This document shows, in pieces, positions 41,201 through 56,200 of a stretch of DNA of 64,000 nucleotides (position 1 is its first letter; each line of letters opens with the position of its first letter). A program made the translations under genes and the position numbers. The DNA comes from Mimachlamys varia. Taxonomy: Eukaryota > Mollusca > Bivalvia > Pectinida > Pectinidae. The DNA lies in the NCBI GenBank assembly GCA_947623455.1, contig OX392528.1:56562322-56626321 (forward strand), given 5' to 3'. The notes under the pieces are model-generated. The model made no database searches, was not told the DNA's origin, and was given only the letters and a program-made list of their open reading frames with translations.

Positions 41201-44200
41201 GAATGGATTTTAGAATATAAGCTCTAGCCGTACGTTACGGAGGAAAACATGTTGTTTTATGTATTTTCCATTTTGATACAAGATATTTCTGCGATCAGAC
41301 AGAATACTCTTTGTTGCTACATTACTTTGCAAAATGGCATGAAAACAAAAAACAGGTTAAGGTATGTATTACACAAATTTCACAATACAGTAGCAAAATT
41401 GATGTGGTATACATCTGTATATGTGTTTTGTATCAAAGATTATTTTGTTTCGCAAAGGTTTTTTTCTTATTTTGCTGCACCTGTATATATATTGCCACAC
41501 ACGTAGATCGTACAATTCACACGTGCCGCGATAGTTTACTATTGACTTGTGTTCTACGAGTGTAAAGCGTGCATGCATACAGAACTAACCTATTTATAAA
41601 ACAGAGAAACCTGAGTTAATCGTTCCCCATCGATTTCATTCTAGTTTATATTCTCCAAATTTCCATGTAACATTAAAGCGACACGTTCTACGTTTTCGTA
41701 AGCTAGAGCTATGCCTTTGCTTTTGGTTTATATTTAGTTAGTGGAAAAGGAAATGGGTCGGCAACCCAAAGGAAAGTGTGAGAGGCACCTTGTCAAATGA
41801 AATAAGAATATGAATCCTCTTTAAAGATACTTTAATGCAAATGATAAAGACTAAGATCAAATTCTAGGAGCAGCAAGTTGATATTGTAATAGATTCATAT
41901 CTGAGAAAAGACAAGCATGCCACAACTTACAAAACGAAATATTTGCAAAGTATTGTTTAAAAAAATACTTATTGATGCATAAGTAAATATTATTGTTTTA
42001 TGTGTATTTGTCAGAGAAGATAGTTCTTCAAATTCTCGTTGGTGTCTTCTCCTATATTTTGTTGTTTTGTGTAGTTTGTTTACTGTTTTTAGATAAACAG
42101 CGTTATTATTTACAATGACATACTATTGTGTGCACATTTCAGACCACGTCGATCGTATATTCCCTTCTGAACTTGAAATACAGGACACAACAGACTCATC
42201 TACACCAGCTCCTTACCTCAATCTCTACCTAAACTATAATCAACACGGATAGCTTACTATTAAGCTATACGATGAACATGACTATTTCAATTTTCCGATC
42301 GTGAACTTAACATTTCTTGATAGTAACATTTCTGCTTCTCCAACATATAGTGTTTACATATCGCAGTTGATTTGTTATTCTAGGGCTTGCTCTAAATATC
42401 GTGATTTTTGTGATCGATGTCGACTGTTTTATGGTCGCCATCTTTGTCTCATTGAAAATATTCTGTATCTTTGTGTGATATGGAGATGGACGTTTTTGAG
42501 TATGCCCTTTAGTATTCTTACTTGTTGTGATTGACAATGACTCGGTTTTATTTCGAGGACTTGATGTGTACTTTGATGTGACCAAGATTTACATGGCGGG
42601 TGTCGTCGATAAAGCAGAAGACCCTTGCTCTTTCGGAACACCTGATCTTATTCTCCTGTACTTTTACGAGGGTCTCCATGTAAATAGTTCCTTTGTTCCT
42701 ATTTTGCCCTTGGTTTAATCGATTTTGAGTACGGGTTATGGTTGTGTTAACGCTCCGGTATTCTCTATTTGTTTGTTCTGTACATAAGAAAACGGTACCA
42801 AAATCAAACAGACAGGTAACGCTGTTAGTGGCCTGATGTGTTGGACAGTTTGTCTTGTGTGTGATGGTCCCAGCGGTATTCCATACCCGTTAGTCGTTTG
42901 AGGAACAAGAGCGAACTTTTAGCACGATTCGATTCATTTCGCAAGTTTCACTTCTTTTACGTAACTAAAAGTTCATTGTCTGTTTAAAATTTGTAAAACA
43001 GTGGTAATTTTCTTTAATGAAATCGCATTTACCTGCGAGTACAATATTTTTAATACCATGACATTAAATTTTTACAGAAAAACGTGTCTCTTTAATATTG
43101 TGTGGAACTTATTTGGAAATCTACTGGAGAATTTTGGCAACAACTGCACAAAACGGTCATGAAAAACGGAGTTCATTTCTTCTCCTCGAACTGATATGCA
43201 GAAACAGTGGTGCGGCTGCGAGTAACTTATTTGGATTTTCGTCGTGGAATGTTTCTGCTATTGATTTAGCCAAGGAATGCACAGTGGCCCCGACAGACAA
43301 GGACGTTCTCATTAGTTTGTTTAGCTACTGTAGTACATTAATGACATATCTAGTTCACTATACACTAGGAAAAGAGGAATAATTTTTTTAATATCGTCAC
43401 ACTTTTTTCAATCTTTACTATGAACAGCTCGAGCATTATTGAATGACAAGCAACAATTACAAAAACTATTACCGTCAAATTATGATAACGCATTTAATAG
43501 GATGATGTGAATAGACTTCACCCGTAAAACACTCCTCTCTTGTCAGCCAATCTCACTTAAGTACTTAAGCTTGACATGTGTTTACAAAGACATTTATACC
43601 AGCTTGACATTTCTTCACACGGACATATACATGTATACATTCTACCAGTTCACACGTTTTCCTTAGCAATCGCTTACTGCAAACGTTATTTGTTTGTCAG
43701 CTTAACAATTTAAACGAAATCTTTGATACTAATAGTAACCTCAAACGTTTCTGCTTAAACGTGTTAACGTTCCTGTTTTAAGAAGTAAAACGTCAGCACA
43801 CACAAAAGACAATCATTTTCTCATAAAGCTGGTATTCAAAATGTATAATTCTAGTTCATTAAAAAGGTTAAATAATGCCGAAGCATGAACATAATTATTC
43901 GAGATTCAAATCGATTAAACTGTGTAAAATATGAAGTTAAGATTCACATTAACACGAATAACTAGAAAATATTAGATGATAAAACCAGGTGTTCCAGAAG
44001 TGTAAACGTTTTCTGCTTCATCGGCGACAGCCGTCATGTAAATCTTTGTCAAATCCAATTAAAAGTCCAATAGTCCAATCATCATTCTCTATCACAGTAA
44101 GTAAACTAATGAGTATATTAAAAAAAACGTCAATCTCCATAGCATACAAGGCTGCAGAATATATCTTAGATAAATCGACTGAAATACATTTCTCGAATCC

Positions 44201-47200
44201 CGGTTCCTAAAAATATTCCATCTTAGGTTTTAAAAATATTCATATTTTGTAATCAAATCATGGCGTTTCAATGGTGATAATATATCGTTCTTTTTGTATG
44301 CGAAGTTAAAATAAACCGACATTTAAGTTTCTACTAGAACTGCCCCGTCACACTGTGGAGAAGCGAATTATCACTACGCTAACATAACGCATCAATGTAT
44401 CTAAGCGACAGCATACTTCATAATGTAGTAATAGTTGAAATAATTTCACGAAGCCTCAATTTGAAAAATTGTCAGCAATTAATTACTCACAGTAAACGGT
44501 TGCAATATATAAGTGTCAAAGGGCCGGATAATTAGTTATAGTTATAAAACATTAAATGTCAGAAACAAACCAAGAGCTGGTCTATGATTACAGAAGTACA
44601 ACACATTATATTTGTAATGGTGTATTATATACCGATTATAGAAAAGTACCGCCATAATATTATGCAACGGCAGTAGTTTTGGTGTTTAGATACATTTTTG
44701 TAATTATGTAATTATGGACATTATTAGGTTACATCTAACTTAAAGTACACTGCCAAAAGTGTAACTGTGCTTTATAAACGCTGTGTTTTCTTCTTGTATG
44801 GTTCTACAGTTCATAAAAGTAATTTCTGGAAGTCCGGTTCTAATGAAACTCTCATGTAACTTTGTAAAAGTTAAACATGGTAAAAAAATGTTTTGTGTGT
44901 TAATATTCCGTGACCTGACTAGCATTTGAACCAAGGACCTTAGATTTTTATAATGTTAATCCTATCAACTGAACTACCTAACATTTATATTTTGATATAT
45001 TCAGAACGATATCAGGGGGATATACCTATTTCACGGAGTCATGCAGTATATCAAATCCTTAAATCAAAAAAAGAAAAACTGCTACAGCACAAAAGAACAC
45101 AAATTATGACTGAAATTATTAAACAACCAAAACCACAAACATAAGCGGTTTAAGCGATAAGACAATAATGTCTTATTTTAATCTGGTTCTACGAATGCTG
45201 CAATTTTCATCGTTTTTTTCCAACTCGGTACATTGCCCTATTGGAAATAGGAATGCAATCAAATATATAAAATTATACACATCTTTTACCAATTAAAAAC
45301 ACTAAGTTAATAAAAATATTTTCAATATTTTGTAATTGAAGCGTTTGAAAAGATAAGGAACTTGGAAAAAGTAATGCGTTTTATCTAGGCTAAATCTGTT
45401 GCATGTTCTCTATGCATTTACATGTACACGTGAATGATGTGATACTTTCAAATGTCGGCTGCTCACATTAAGGACTAAAATAGTTACCACGACGCACGTT
45501 TTACTGCCAGGAGCCTTATAGGTGGGAATCTGTCCGTCACCGGAATGGTTAGTTAATGTCCCTTGAGGTGACTATAATGCTGTGTGGTTTTCGTGTGATG
45601 GCTATTGTCATCAATAATTTGTGAACCAATCGGGTGCTCTATTTAGGAAAAAAATTTGGCTTACGTACACTCAACAGCACAACTTGTCAATTTATTGAAT
45701 CTCACGGTCTACATACAGAGTGTTTCGTAACAGAATGTTGAGACAGCGCTTTAAATAGACGTACAAATGCATGAACGTCACAGCCAGGGCCTGCCAACAA
45801 TTACCTGTGTTAGTTGTGTATTCACGTGCAATTCCAAGTTATATTTATATACGTAGTTATGACTGAGTGACATAACATGTTGTCTTTGATATACGATTAG
45901 ACAGACCCGGTGCGGGTGTGTTACAAGCACACGTGTATACACGTGTACAACAATTCGCCTGGAGCTAGAGGACGATGTTTTTACTACATTATTTGGCTGT
46001 TAATTGATGTAAAATCTCCCCCTGCATTAAGCAGCTGAAACATTGCCAATAGTAAAGTTCTTATGCATAGCGTCACAGTGGGACAATTGTCATAGACAGT
46101 ATGTGTCAATGTGATTTAGCACCTCAACACCTTAGTATATTGATTAGAGGATTACCAGGGACATAATAGTTCTAATCAACATAAAACCAAGCCGGATTGT
46201 ATTCATTATACGGAAGTTCCAAAATTATAGTTATATAATAGCGACTATCATTAAAACGGAACTACTTTTTCGGAGCAAAGATTTTACCAAGGTAAATACT
46301 TTTTCGGAAGTGATGGACGATTTTATAGCCTTCGTTACATGTTCTAGTTGCTTTATAATTTAACATAGCAAGTAGACATCTTACTACAGTGGCCTATTAG
46401 GGCACAACAGAGATATACTTTAACCTCTCATTGGCATTCCAGACGTATACAGCTTCAAAGTTTCTTTCCGTGTGTTTGATATCACAGCGTCGTTATTAAT
46501 ACACACTCGGAACGCACATGGTAATAAAATCGCATAATGTGCTTTTACGACCAGATGTTCTACCAGCAAAAGTGTTCCTTTTACGGTTAATGCTCAACCA
46601 CTGAGTTATCGGCCAATGACCGGGAAAAGAATTGTCTCAGTGATCATCAGTCGAGTTTCTACGGGCTGTTTTCCTTGGGGCTGTTGCGCACTGGATACGT
46701 AATATATATGTATCCGTGTCAACGTCTTGTGTATTCGATAGGCATAGTGAGAGGCCTATTCGTCAACCAAGAAGTACTGTAACCATGATATAATAATGCA
46801 AGGACCTAGTGCTGCGAATGTATTAGATAGAACTACTGTTGTGCTACAAACGTAATTGGATTTATCAAAATTATCAAAACGGCGGAGATTTAGAGCTATC
46901 AACGAAACACCACACTGGGACAATCGGGGTTAGCAATGTCCAGAAACGTTTCAATGTCTTCTGAGCTGGATCTTCGGATTATTATAACAAAAATAGCAAA
47001 GCAAGGTAGACGGGATTCCAATGGAGACCTCATTCCGGTAAGCAACTGACCGAAGGATATGAAAAGCACAGGCGACTGTTCTCGACGTCCAGCCATCTGT
47101 TGCTGGTTCGTGAGGACAGTCGGTGTCATTTAAGCTGGGATACTGTTTTGTTTGATGTGGTTTGTGTTGGCAGCGGCACGCTATCTACGGTAAGAATGTA

Positions 47201-50200
47201 CTTGCGTGCCTGATGTCTGAGATTCGGGTTTTAAAGAGTGCGTGTGGGGCACTATCATAAGTCGGTAAGGGCAAATAAACACATATCTAAAAAGTGAAAT
47301 ACTTATTACGCGAAAAGAAATATCCTTACGATTTACGTAAATTTGTCTCTAAATGTATGTAATATTGTCCCTTTTTAAAGCAAGTTTTCATAAGTTGATG
47401 CTATCATTTTGAAAATAAATGTTAGCTAAGAAAGTATTTCGCTACGTACTTAGTACTTCGTATTTGAAACAAACAGTGAAACTGAACCGTAAATTGCTTA
47501 TTATTAAATATCTATTGTGCGAAATTATTTAATATTTATCCTTTTGAAATCATGACAACATAGTTATATGTGTCCATGCAAGATATTTTTGTAAACTGTC
47601 TATCCATGGACATAATTAGCGACACGCCAGGAAATTGCGCTAATGTCTCGTGTTTCAGCTTGTTTAAATGTGTTGTGCTACTTCTCTGGGAGAATTAAAC
47701 CGATATACATGTACATAAAACATCAATTGTTTCCTTTATGCTATTGTCTTCCTTTCCACAGATAGAGCCAGAGTGGATGTATATGGCAACCCGTGTTGTA
47801 TTGAAATGTCCTCTATTTATATCACAAGTGTTCGTAATTGCTGTTTACCTTTTGTCAATTGCCATTATCTTGCTGGGACAGTTGCCGTTAACCTGTAGCG
47901 AGAGCATAGATACTAATATACATTGTGGCGTAACATTTATATATCCCATCTTATGAACACTTCTCACATACAGGCACTTCTACGGTGTGATGTGTATATT
48001 ATCTCCATACAAAAGATGTTCACGCAACACTGTGAAATATATATTGCAATTTGCAATTGAATTCACGGCCCCATGTGGGGATACAATCTCGTTGAAACTA
48101 TTTCAAGAGAAGACATTGATAATACTGCTCATTTAACTGTTCCATGCGCTGCCGGAATGTCGTCCCCAGCTTAAACACCGCGGTGAGGGGAAGCACATCC
48201 GGATTTTAATGCATGAAATTGCATAAATATGCTGTTAAGATATGGTATCTGTACAACTATCATCTAACACAGGTCATCTGCCGTACAATATTGGGATGTT
48301 ATATAAACGATGTAGCACGTGTACATTATGAAAATGAGTCTTGTTGCTATGGGAACAATATTGTGATGCTATGTTTTAATGACGTCACATTATTGCACAT
48401 GACGTCACACTGATGTCTCACTAGTGAACATGGAATGTTTCGTTATAGTGAAAATCAATTTAAAAATACTTTATAAGTTATGTGTTTAAGTTTATAGGGG
48501 GCGAGGGTGGAGCCTGAGCCTCCTATATATTTTACTGACCCTCTATTGCTCTCACCGAGGACCCTTCCTACACACACTTACAAATGTAATAGAAACAACG
48601 CTTGCATCATCAGTAATTTCATTTATTGTATGTAAGAAAAAAACTGACACTTAACAAAACAAATCAAATATTTAACATAGAACCTAGACTTTCTTTTTGT
48701 TTGTATGGTTTTTTCCCCCATTTTTTAATTGTAATTGTTACAATAAAGGCATTACAGGTAAACCGAAATTACATTCACGATTCTATAAGCCATTTTTCAA
48801 ATATATAAGCTATTTGATTTCCTAAGCGGTGGAAGTTGTCGTCGCCATTAAATCAAACTGACCTTCTACAAAACCTGTAGCGCCCTATAACGTGACAAAG
48901 TCACCCGCTATGGACAAAAATAGAGGGTCACCACGTGACGTCTCTAAAGCAATGATTTCAGGAAACTCTAGTTTGAGGTGCGAGATTATTCAATATGCTT
49001 TCATATCAAACTGATAACCTCGTTTATTAAATTTATTATTACGGTTGTTATCCTTTATATATAAAAAACTGTATAAAACTTCATTTTGTTGGATTAAGTT
49101 TCAACCAAAAAATATATAGAAAATAAAATTATAATAACCATTTAATCGTTTCCTTTTATATATGTTATTCAAGACCATGGTTTTAACTGTTTTTGTTTGA
49201 GTTACACCTTTAAATAACTGTGACCCTTTCAATTTTTGCAGTGTCCCTTCTTCACTTAACGGGTTTGGGTTATGCACAAGGTACATGTGTTCATGTTAAC
49301 AACATTTTAAATTTTCAAAAACTGAAATAATAGACTATTTGAAACGTCAAAGTTGTGTGTGTATGTAGGTAAGTACATGTTTTAACTCATTGGAGTGACT
49401 TAAAACAGACAAGTTACATTACTGGGTATTCTGTTATTTTAGTGACTGATAGGAATTGTATTACTTGCTTTTTATCTTTTGACATACAAAAGTGGAATAA
49501 CAAAGTCCAAAGTTAACAGTTTCAGAAATTGATCTATTTCTGTTACAGGATATTTTCAAAAAGGAAGTTGGTAGAAGAGCTAGGTATTAAGTAAACACGC
49601 ATTCATTTGACGAGCGCAATATCATACAATGTAGTCAACACGTCAATATAGAAAGCAGAACAAGATCAACAGCTTTTGTTAAATTATATTGGCAGTTTGT
49701 ATTTCAGATTTTCAGTCGTCCAGACATCACACGAACAAAAGCTTTGTCAAAATGTTAAGGAACATGAAGACATACATAAAGAACTTAAAAGTAGCTTCAA
49801 TGTTATATAAGATTAATGAAACGAAATCTTACAACTTTTCAAACAAGCGAGTCTCTGGCGAATGTTAGATCATTTTTATCAAAACATTAGATGAAATTTG
49901 CGATTGCTAAAAGACAACTTGCCTACAACCTTGATATAAAAACCGTAAGTTTTGCCCCTGAACGTAAACATGCGATTCAAAAACTTGTCATAGGCATGAC
50001 GTCACAATTAATCGGGTCGTAGCGCGGGCAAATGATATGGGTTTATCAAACACATATGATAAAGATATATTCATTATTTAACCAATATTATGTACAGTGT
50101 ATATAAAAAGTGACTTGTGACTTTAAAACACTTCATTACATTACATTTGTTTTCAATTTATTCGACCTGGTATATAATTTCATTCTAATTTAGCATTTCC

Positions 50201-53200
50201 TGCTACACATACAAGATAACTTTATAGGTAATAGCTATGTGTCAGGAACTGAAAAGGGATTAAATGCAATGCAACACGTAATCACGTCATTAGGGTAGAA
50301 TTATTTAGTTTTTCATATATGTTAAAAATGGTAATAAAATACGTTGTATTCTTCCTATGACCTATTTGTCCTCGTGTTTATAGATGAAATTATAATATGA
50401 ATTTGTGTTATCTCGTTTACAACGCTGTACCTCTTTGGTGACCCCCATACGAATACGTCCTGCGATTTGAAGGCAATATTATAACTCTTAGATGTATGAC
50501 AACTAATTTTCTTCTCTTTTTGCTTGATCTTTCTCGTATATTGCTATTGTTATTTTTTTTCTCTCAGTTTTCAAAGGTTTTTCCCTTCTTTAATAAAAAC
50601 ACGTCATCCCAGATAAGGTTAAAAAAATATATGTTCACAATATATTGATATTCATAGTAATCTATAATCGACAGTTTGTGTTGATGGGACTATAAAAATG
50701 ACGCCTTGAAGCTATGTTCAAAAGCAATGTCTGGAATAAAAGATGATCGTCATGCTTATTTATTCCAAAATATATATTGAAACCCCTCTTTCAATGTAGC
50801 AACATCCGTTTTGCCACAACATATGTGTTGGTTAACACTGGTTCAAAATTGGTGTCGTAGACAGGATCTCTGAACATTGTGTTGGATGTTAACACGTAAA
50901 TTATCTTTAAAGCACATCTATAATGAAAAATCAAACTCTAGTTTTGTTTCGTTTGATTTAGTGTAATTGATAAGTATGTCTCATTTCTCACTTTGAGGCC
51001 ATGACATTAACATGAATCTGATTTCCATGGCGGGTGTCGTCGATGAAGCAGAAGACTAGTACTCCTCATGAAAACCCGGTCTTATTATCATGTGTGTTTG
51101 CAAGGATCCTCATGTAAATATGTCCTTCGTTCATATCTTGTCACTACTGGAATCAAATTTTCAGATTTTTTGACGCTTCGGTATTCTCTATTTTTTTTAT
51201 CCTCCAAAGAGTGTAGGTTTATGTGTTTAGCACCAATCCTTCTGATGTACACAGATAGGGGTTATTAACAGAAGGCATAGCCATGTCGTTCTCTATGTAT
51301 TGAACTAGTTGTGATTATAAAGTTAACTGCTACGCTGTCAGTCAAACAGTGCCACCAGACATAATATGGCAGGGATCAAATATTCTCTTAAAATAACCGT
51401 CGGTGCTCTACAAAGTTATGGCGTGTTAGACAAGGAGAATATAAATAAGGCTATCAAAGTATTCCATAATTTGGCTATATGGTACATTAGCTTGCTGTAT
51501 TGATGTTAAATAACTTTTTATAACGTATGCTGTTTTACAGCAAGTAATTTTTTTCCTGACGTTGCATGACAAAGGTATATTGCTTGTTATTACTTACCAA
51601 ATGAATGTGGTTTTGTCGAAAAGCCAGTAGGAAATGTAACTTACTTCTTATTGATGATGTGTCAGCTCTATGATTGACATAGGGTATTGTTGGTTACATC
51701 TTCGTGCAAGCAGACGACAGGCCGTGTGAAATCCATTAACCCCGATGACGTAGGGGCGTTATTGTCGACAGCTGGTTTTGCAATGCGTTGGTTCCTGGTT
51801 TTAATTAATTGGTCTAAATGTCAATGAGTCACTTGTCCGGTTGCTTATTCTGGTTCGTACACCTCCGGTGGGTCATTCTCGTCTGGAACCCTAATATGTG
51901 TTCAATGAGTTAATCTAGCGCGGACATATGATATGCCCTGAGGGTTACCACTCTTACCATCATGTGTAATGATCACTGTGTCCTTTGGATCGTTTCCGTG
52001 CCGTAAAGTAATGCATTGTACGCGCATCATATATGTTATCAATATATAGTGGAATATTTACCCTGTGAGATATCATCTCTCCCAACTCGACATTGTTTAG
52101 AAGGATCAACTATTTCACCAGTTTCTTAAATCTTCTTAAAATTGACAATTAAACAATGCGGTCATCATCAAATATATAAATCAACATATACATAGTAATA
52201 GAAGCAAATTAAACAACCAATAATTAAATCTAAACAAAGACTACTTGTCGCCTTGTTGCTGACGAACAGAATAGCGGCACAGGATCCGAGAGATAAAGGT
52301 TTATGAATACAATGAGCAAGTCTTAGTCCCATTTAAATTATTCTACATCCTTGTATGATATTGAAATGGACGTTTTTTGAATATGCTCATCAGTATGCCT
52401 GCTGGTTGTGATTGATAATTATGCATCAGTTATCACTTTCATGCAATAATATTTGCTTGAATCTGACCCAGATTTACATGAGGAGTGTCGTCGATTTTTT
52501 TCCGTTTTCCGTTTTTTTTGTTCATATTTGCCCCTGGTTCAACAATAATATTTTAATATATGTTGTTACTTAACTTTTTAACTAATAATTTAAATATTTA
52601 AAGTTAAATATCAGCGTCAACTGTCTAGATTCATTGATACATACAGTTGTGGGATCGCACAACGTTACACGATGTGCGGTGGGCGCACGATGGGCGAACG
52701 TTGTATGAACGATGTGCGAACGATGCGATCCTGAGCGATTATTTCTAACGCACATGTGGGCGCACGATAGACTAACATTGTGCGATGACAATCGTGGTTG
52801 ATGTAAATTTAGAAATGGTTTAACAATATATACGGTTTCGCGCTAGTTGTTTTAAACATATTTCTATATTTTAACTATTTACATTAGCTGATAGTTCTAT
52901 CTATATATTTTAAAAATTAATAATAGTCTTTCTGTAGTTTTAGAAACAAATCAAATAGACACATGCATGTAAACTTTCAACTCATATTGACAAGTTCTCA
53001 TTCAAGTAAATATTGCCAGTTTTACCAAGTTATAAACTGTACCTGTACATGGCTAATACATGTAGATATCTCTGACCCGGGGCACTTACAACACTCGCCT
53101 AGGTGTGAAAACACATGTAAAGTGTTGGGGAGGGGAGGGTTTTTCAAATAACTGATTATAAGAGTCCAGTTTGTTTTCATAAGGGTCGCTCGGTAATGGC

Positions 53201-56200
53201 TGTCGAAGCGTATCGCCGCACACGGGACAGGTAAAACTCCGGCATGTTATTTACATATTCTGATAGCTTAACCCGCACTTGGCTGTCTTATGATCATTGT
53301 AATACTATTTACTGTATATTGTTAAATTGACAAAATCCCAATAAATATGATGCAAATTTAAATAGTTTTTAGACAAGAGGGTTCCATATGTTTTTCATTC
53401 CGTAATATGTATCGACCAATTGTACCAAATCGTGCGTGTGTGCGATTTAATCGCACACATAAACGCACGATCTTTAGATCGCCCGGTTGTATGCACCATG
53501 GGCGAACGATGTATGCACGATGCACGCACGCAGTTTTTGGTGCGTTGTGCGATACCACGACTATACCTGACGAAGGTTTTAAAAGACATTTAAGGCTAAA
53601 GTGCCATTTAAGACCGCTACAGGCGCCAGCTTTTGACAACTGAAGGTTTACATTACAAACTAGTGACTTTCTATCCCACAATAATCAACCATTACATATT
53701 AAAACTTATAAAAATATCCCTTTTTTTGTAAAGTGAAATATTTGTGCAATTCATCGTCTGTAAGCTATGTGAACAATATCCCATTTGAATTACTACGACG
53801 CACTATATTCAGTCGAAATAAATTCCAAGGAACTAAAAATGTTTAAAAACCTGAGAATACTGAAGTGTCAACAAATCCATAATCCGATCCGACCTCAAAA
53901 TCGATTAAACAAGGGGCAGCCTATCAAGAGAATAAGACCAGGTGTTCCGGAAGAGTAAGAGTCTTCTGCTTCATCGATGATATTTGCCAGGTTTATCTTG
54001 GTCACATCCAAGTAAACATCACGTCCTAAGGTGAGAATCGAGTCATCATTCTCAATCACACTAAGGAGCATATATAAACAATACCTACCTTCGTATCGTA
54101 CAAAACACTTTCTTGTTAGCTTATTTTGTTTTCTGAGATTTGAATAAATGCCTATTTTTGTATTGCCATATTTGTGATTTTGTTGTTGGGTAAAAAAGTT
54201 GAAGTTCATGACATCTCAAAAAGAATGCTTACCATTGGATACCCATAGTGCAATATATGTTTATATATGATATACTTTTGATTAGTTTGCCCATATCAAA
54301 TATGTATCGGTTGATCAATTTAAATATGATCGCGGAAGTAATAGCGACAGTACGGACAAATAAATTGTCAAATTTTCAAGGCTATCTGCCCCTTTATCAA
54401 GATACATAAAAGACACATTACATCACATAAACAGAATGTACATAAACATGAAACAGTTTTAGATTTAAATGTTAAAATTTGCATATAATGTCTTCGGCTA
54501 ATCGGACGCTAAAGGTCCTACTAAATCAGCAAAGAGACATTCTAAGGTGATGTTTATTAAATATAAAATTCAGTCAAAAAAAGTTACTAAAATAATCGTT
54601 GAGGATAGCTAGTGTACTGAGTGTATCTTAAGGTTGTTTTTCAAAAGTGTTTCAAATTGTTTATATATATAAGGATATGTGCTACGTGGTCGGGCAAGTG
54701 ACTCCAAACCTAAAGTCCGAACCGGGAATCAAAAGCCTGGTCGTTTTGGTGACAGGCAAGTGTAATATCCACTGCGACACTCTATGTATATCTTACTGTT
54801 CTTTTCAATAGTTTATTTTGGTCCGTCAGCATAATGATGTGTGCCAATTTTATAACTTGGTGCTTTTGTAATATATTGTTGATGCAAACTCTTCTGATTT
54901 CATTCTTGTCTTTGTAGCTAAGCCAGCTGACTGAGGACAAAGTTCATGGTATGTATCACAGTATAAATATCAGAATGATCAGACTCCATTATACTGCCTT
55001 CAAACGAAATGTTGTCTTTATGTAGGATACTATCTAAAAAATGTACGAAGGAATGTAACAAAGGATTTTGAAATCACACAAGTAAGATGAAAGCAATGTG
55101 TCATATGATAAGCACCATATCAAGGAATTTCTGTAGTGTGTATGATTATTCATTATTGAGTTTTAATCTTTATACATAATAAATAATGGTTTTCATTGAA
55201 TCAGCAATGAGACAGAGAGAGTTTTTAACATAAGATTTGATAACAAAATGTGATATAGCTACAACACGATACTACTATCTTTACAGTGTTGGAGGTATTG
55301 CTACAGTTTATGGCACCTCTTTGTCTTTTCCACAACAATACTGTATGAAAAAACCTAAGTGCTCTGGCACTATCTGAGCACGCTGTACACAATCATTGTG
55401 ATAGGTTTTAGATTCTATTTTTGATACGTTGTCTCCTAGCATAGAGGTGTTTTGGAGAAAACATCAAGAATCTCACCGTTGATGTGTTCGTTTCCTACCT
55501 GCCACCGTCTGCTCACTTTGATGGATTGCTGGTAGATTTCTTGGCTCTACGGCGCCATTACACATACAAGCTTGAAAGTCGTTACATCAAAGACACAATG
55601 GCTACCTAATTATGCAGAGTTGTATATACGCTCTCGGCAGTGCCTCAGAGGCTAGAGTTCACTTGTGCACGGACGAATTCAAAACCAATGAGCGGTCTAG
55701 AACCAACGCTATGTTAGAGTTTGAAATCCCTCCCTCTCTTTTTTGAGAACGCGGGATTTATATATATATATATTCTCTTCCTTTGTGACACGGAATTTAC
55801 AGTCATGTTTCGAGTGGATCCACAAGGTAAGATTCTAAGTGCTTAAACGCAATTATGATTTGGAAATATACATATATATCCATAGTTAAAGTCGAATATT
55901 GTTGTTGGTTTGAAAAAAAAAATTGTTTCTTTTCCATAAAAGTCTTAGTTAATTAAGAATGAAATTAAGAAAGGTAAGTGATTTAATGAAATGTATTTTT
56001 TGATAGCGATACTTATGCCAAGAAAGGGCAAGTCTAATTTTAATAATTATACGGGTACACATCCGGGATAACAGGAAGGCGAAGTCTCCCATAGTTGCTG
56101 TACAATACCACCCACAGTTGTTGCTATAACTAGTACCAACACTTCTGTCAACATTGTTTCTCCGACCGAGCACTAATAGAATCATTGCTTGATACTCTGA

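Noticed and set aside
47762..47956. Exon after CTTCCTTTCCACAG encoding a membrane segment
   Set aside because: The acceptor is good, but hydrophobic codons are expected from T-rich DNA and no upstream exon is established.
53358..53681. 107-codon ORF over the GCAC-rich repeat
   Set aside because: The repeat is stop-poor in several frames on both strands, so open frames are not evidence of coding.
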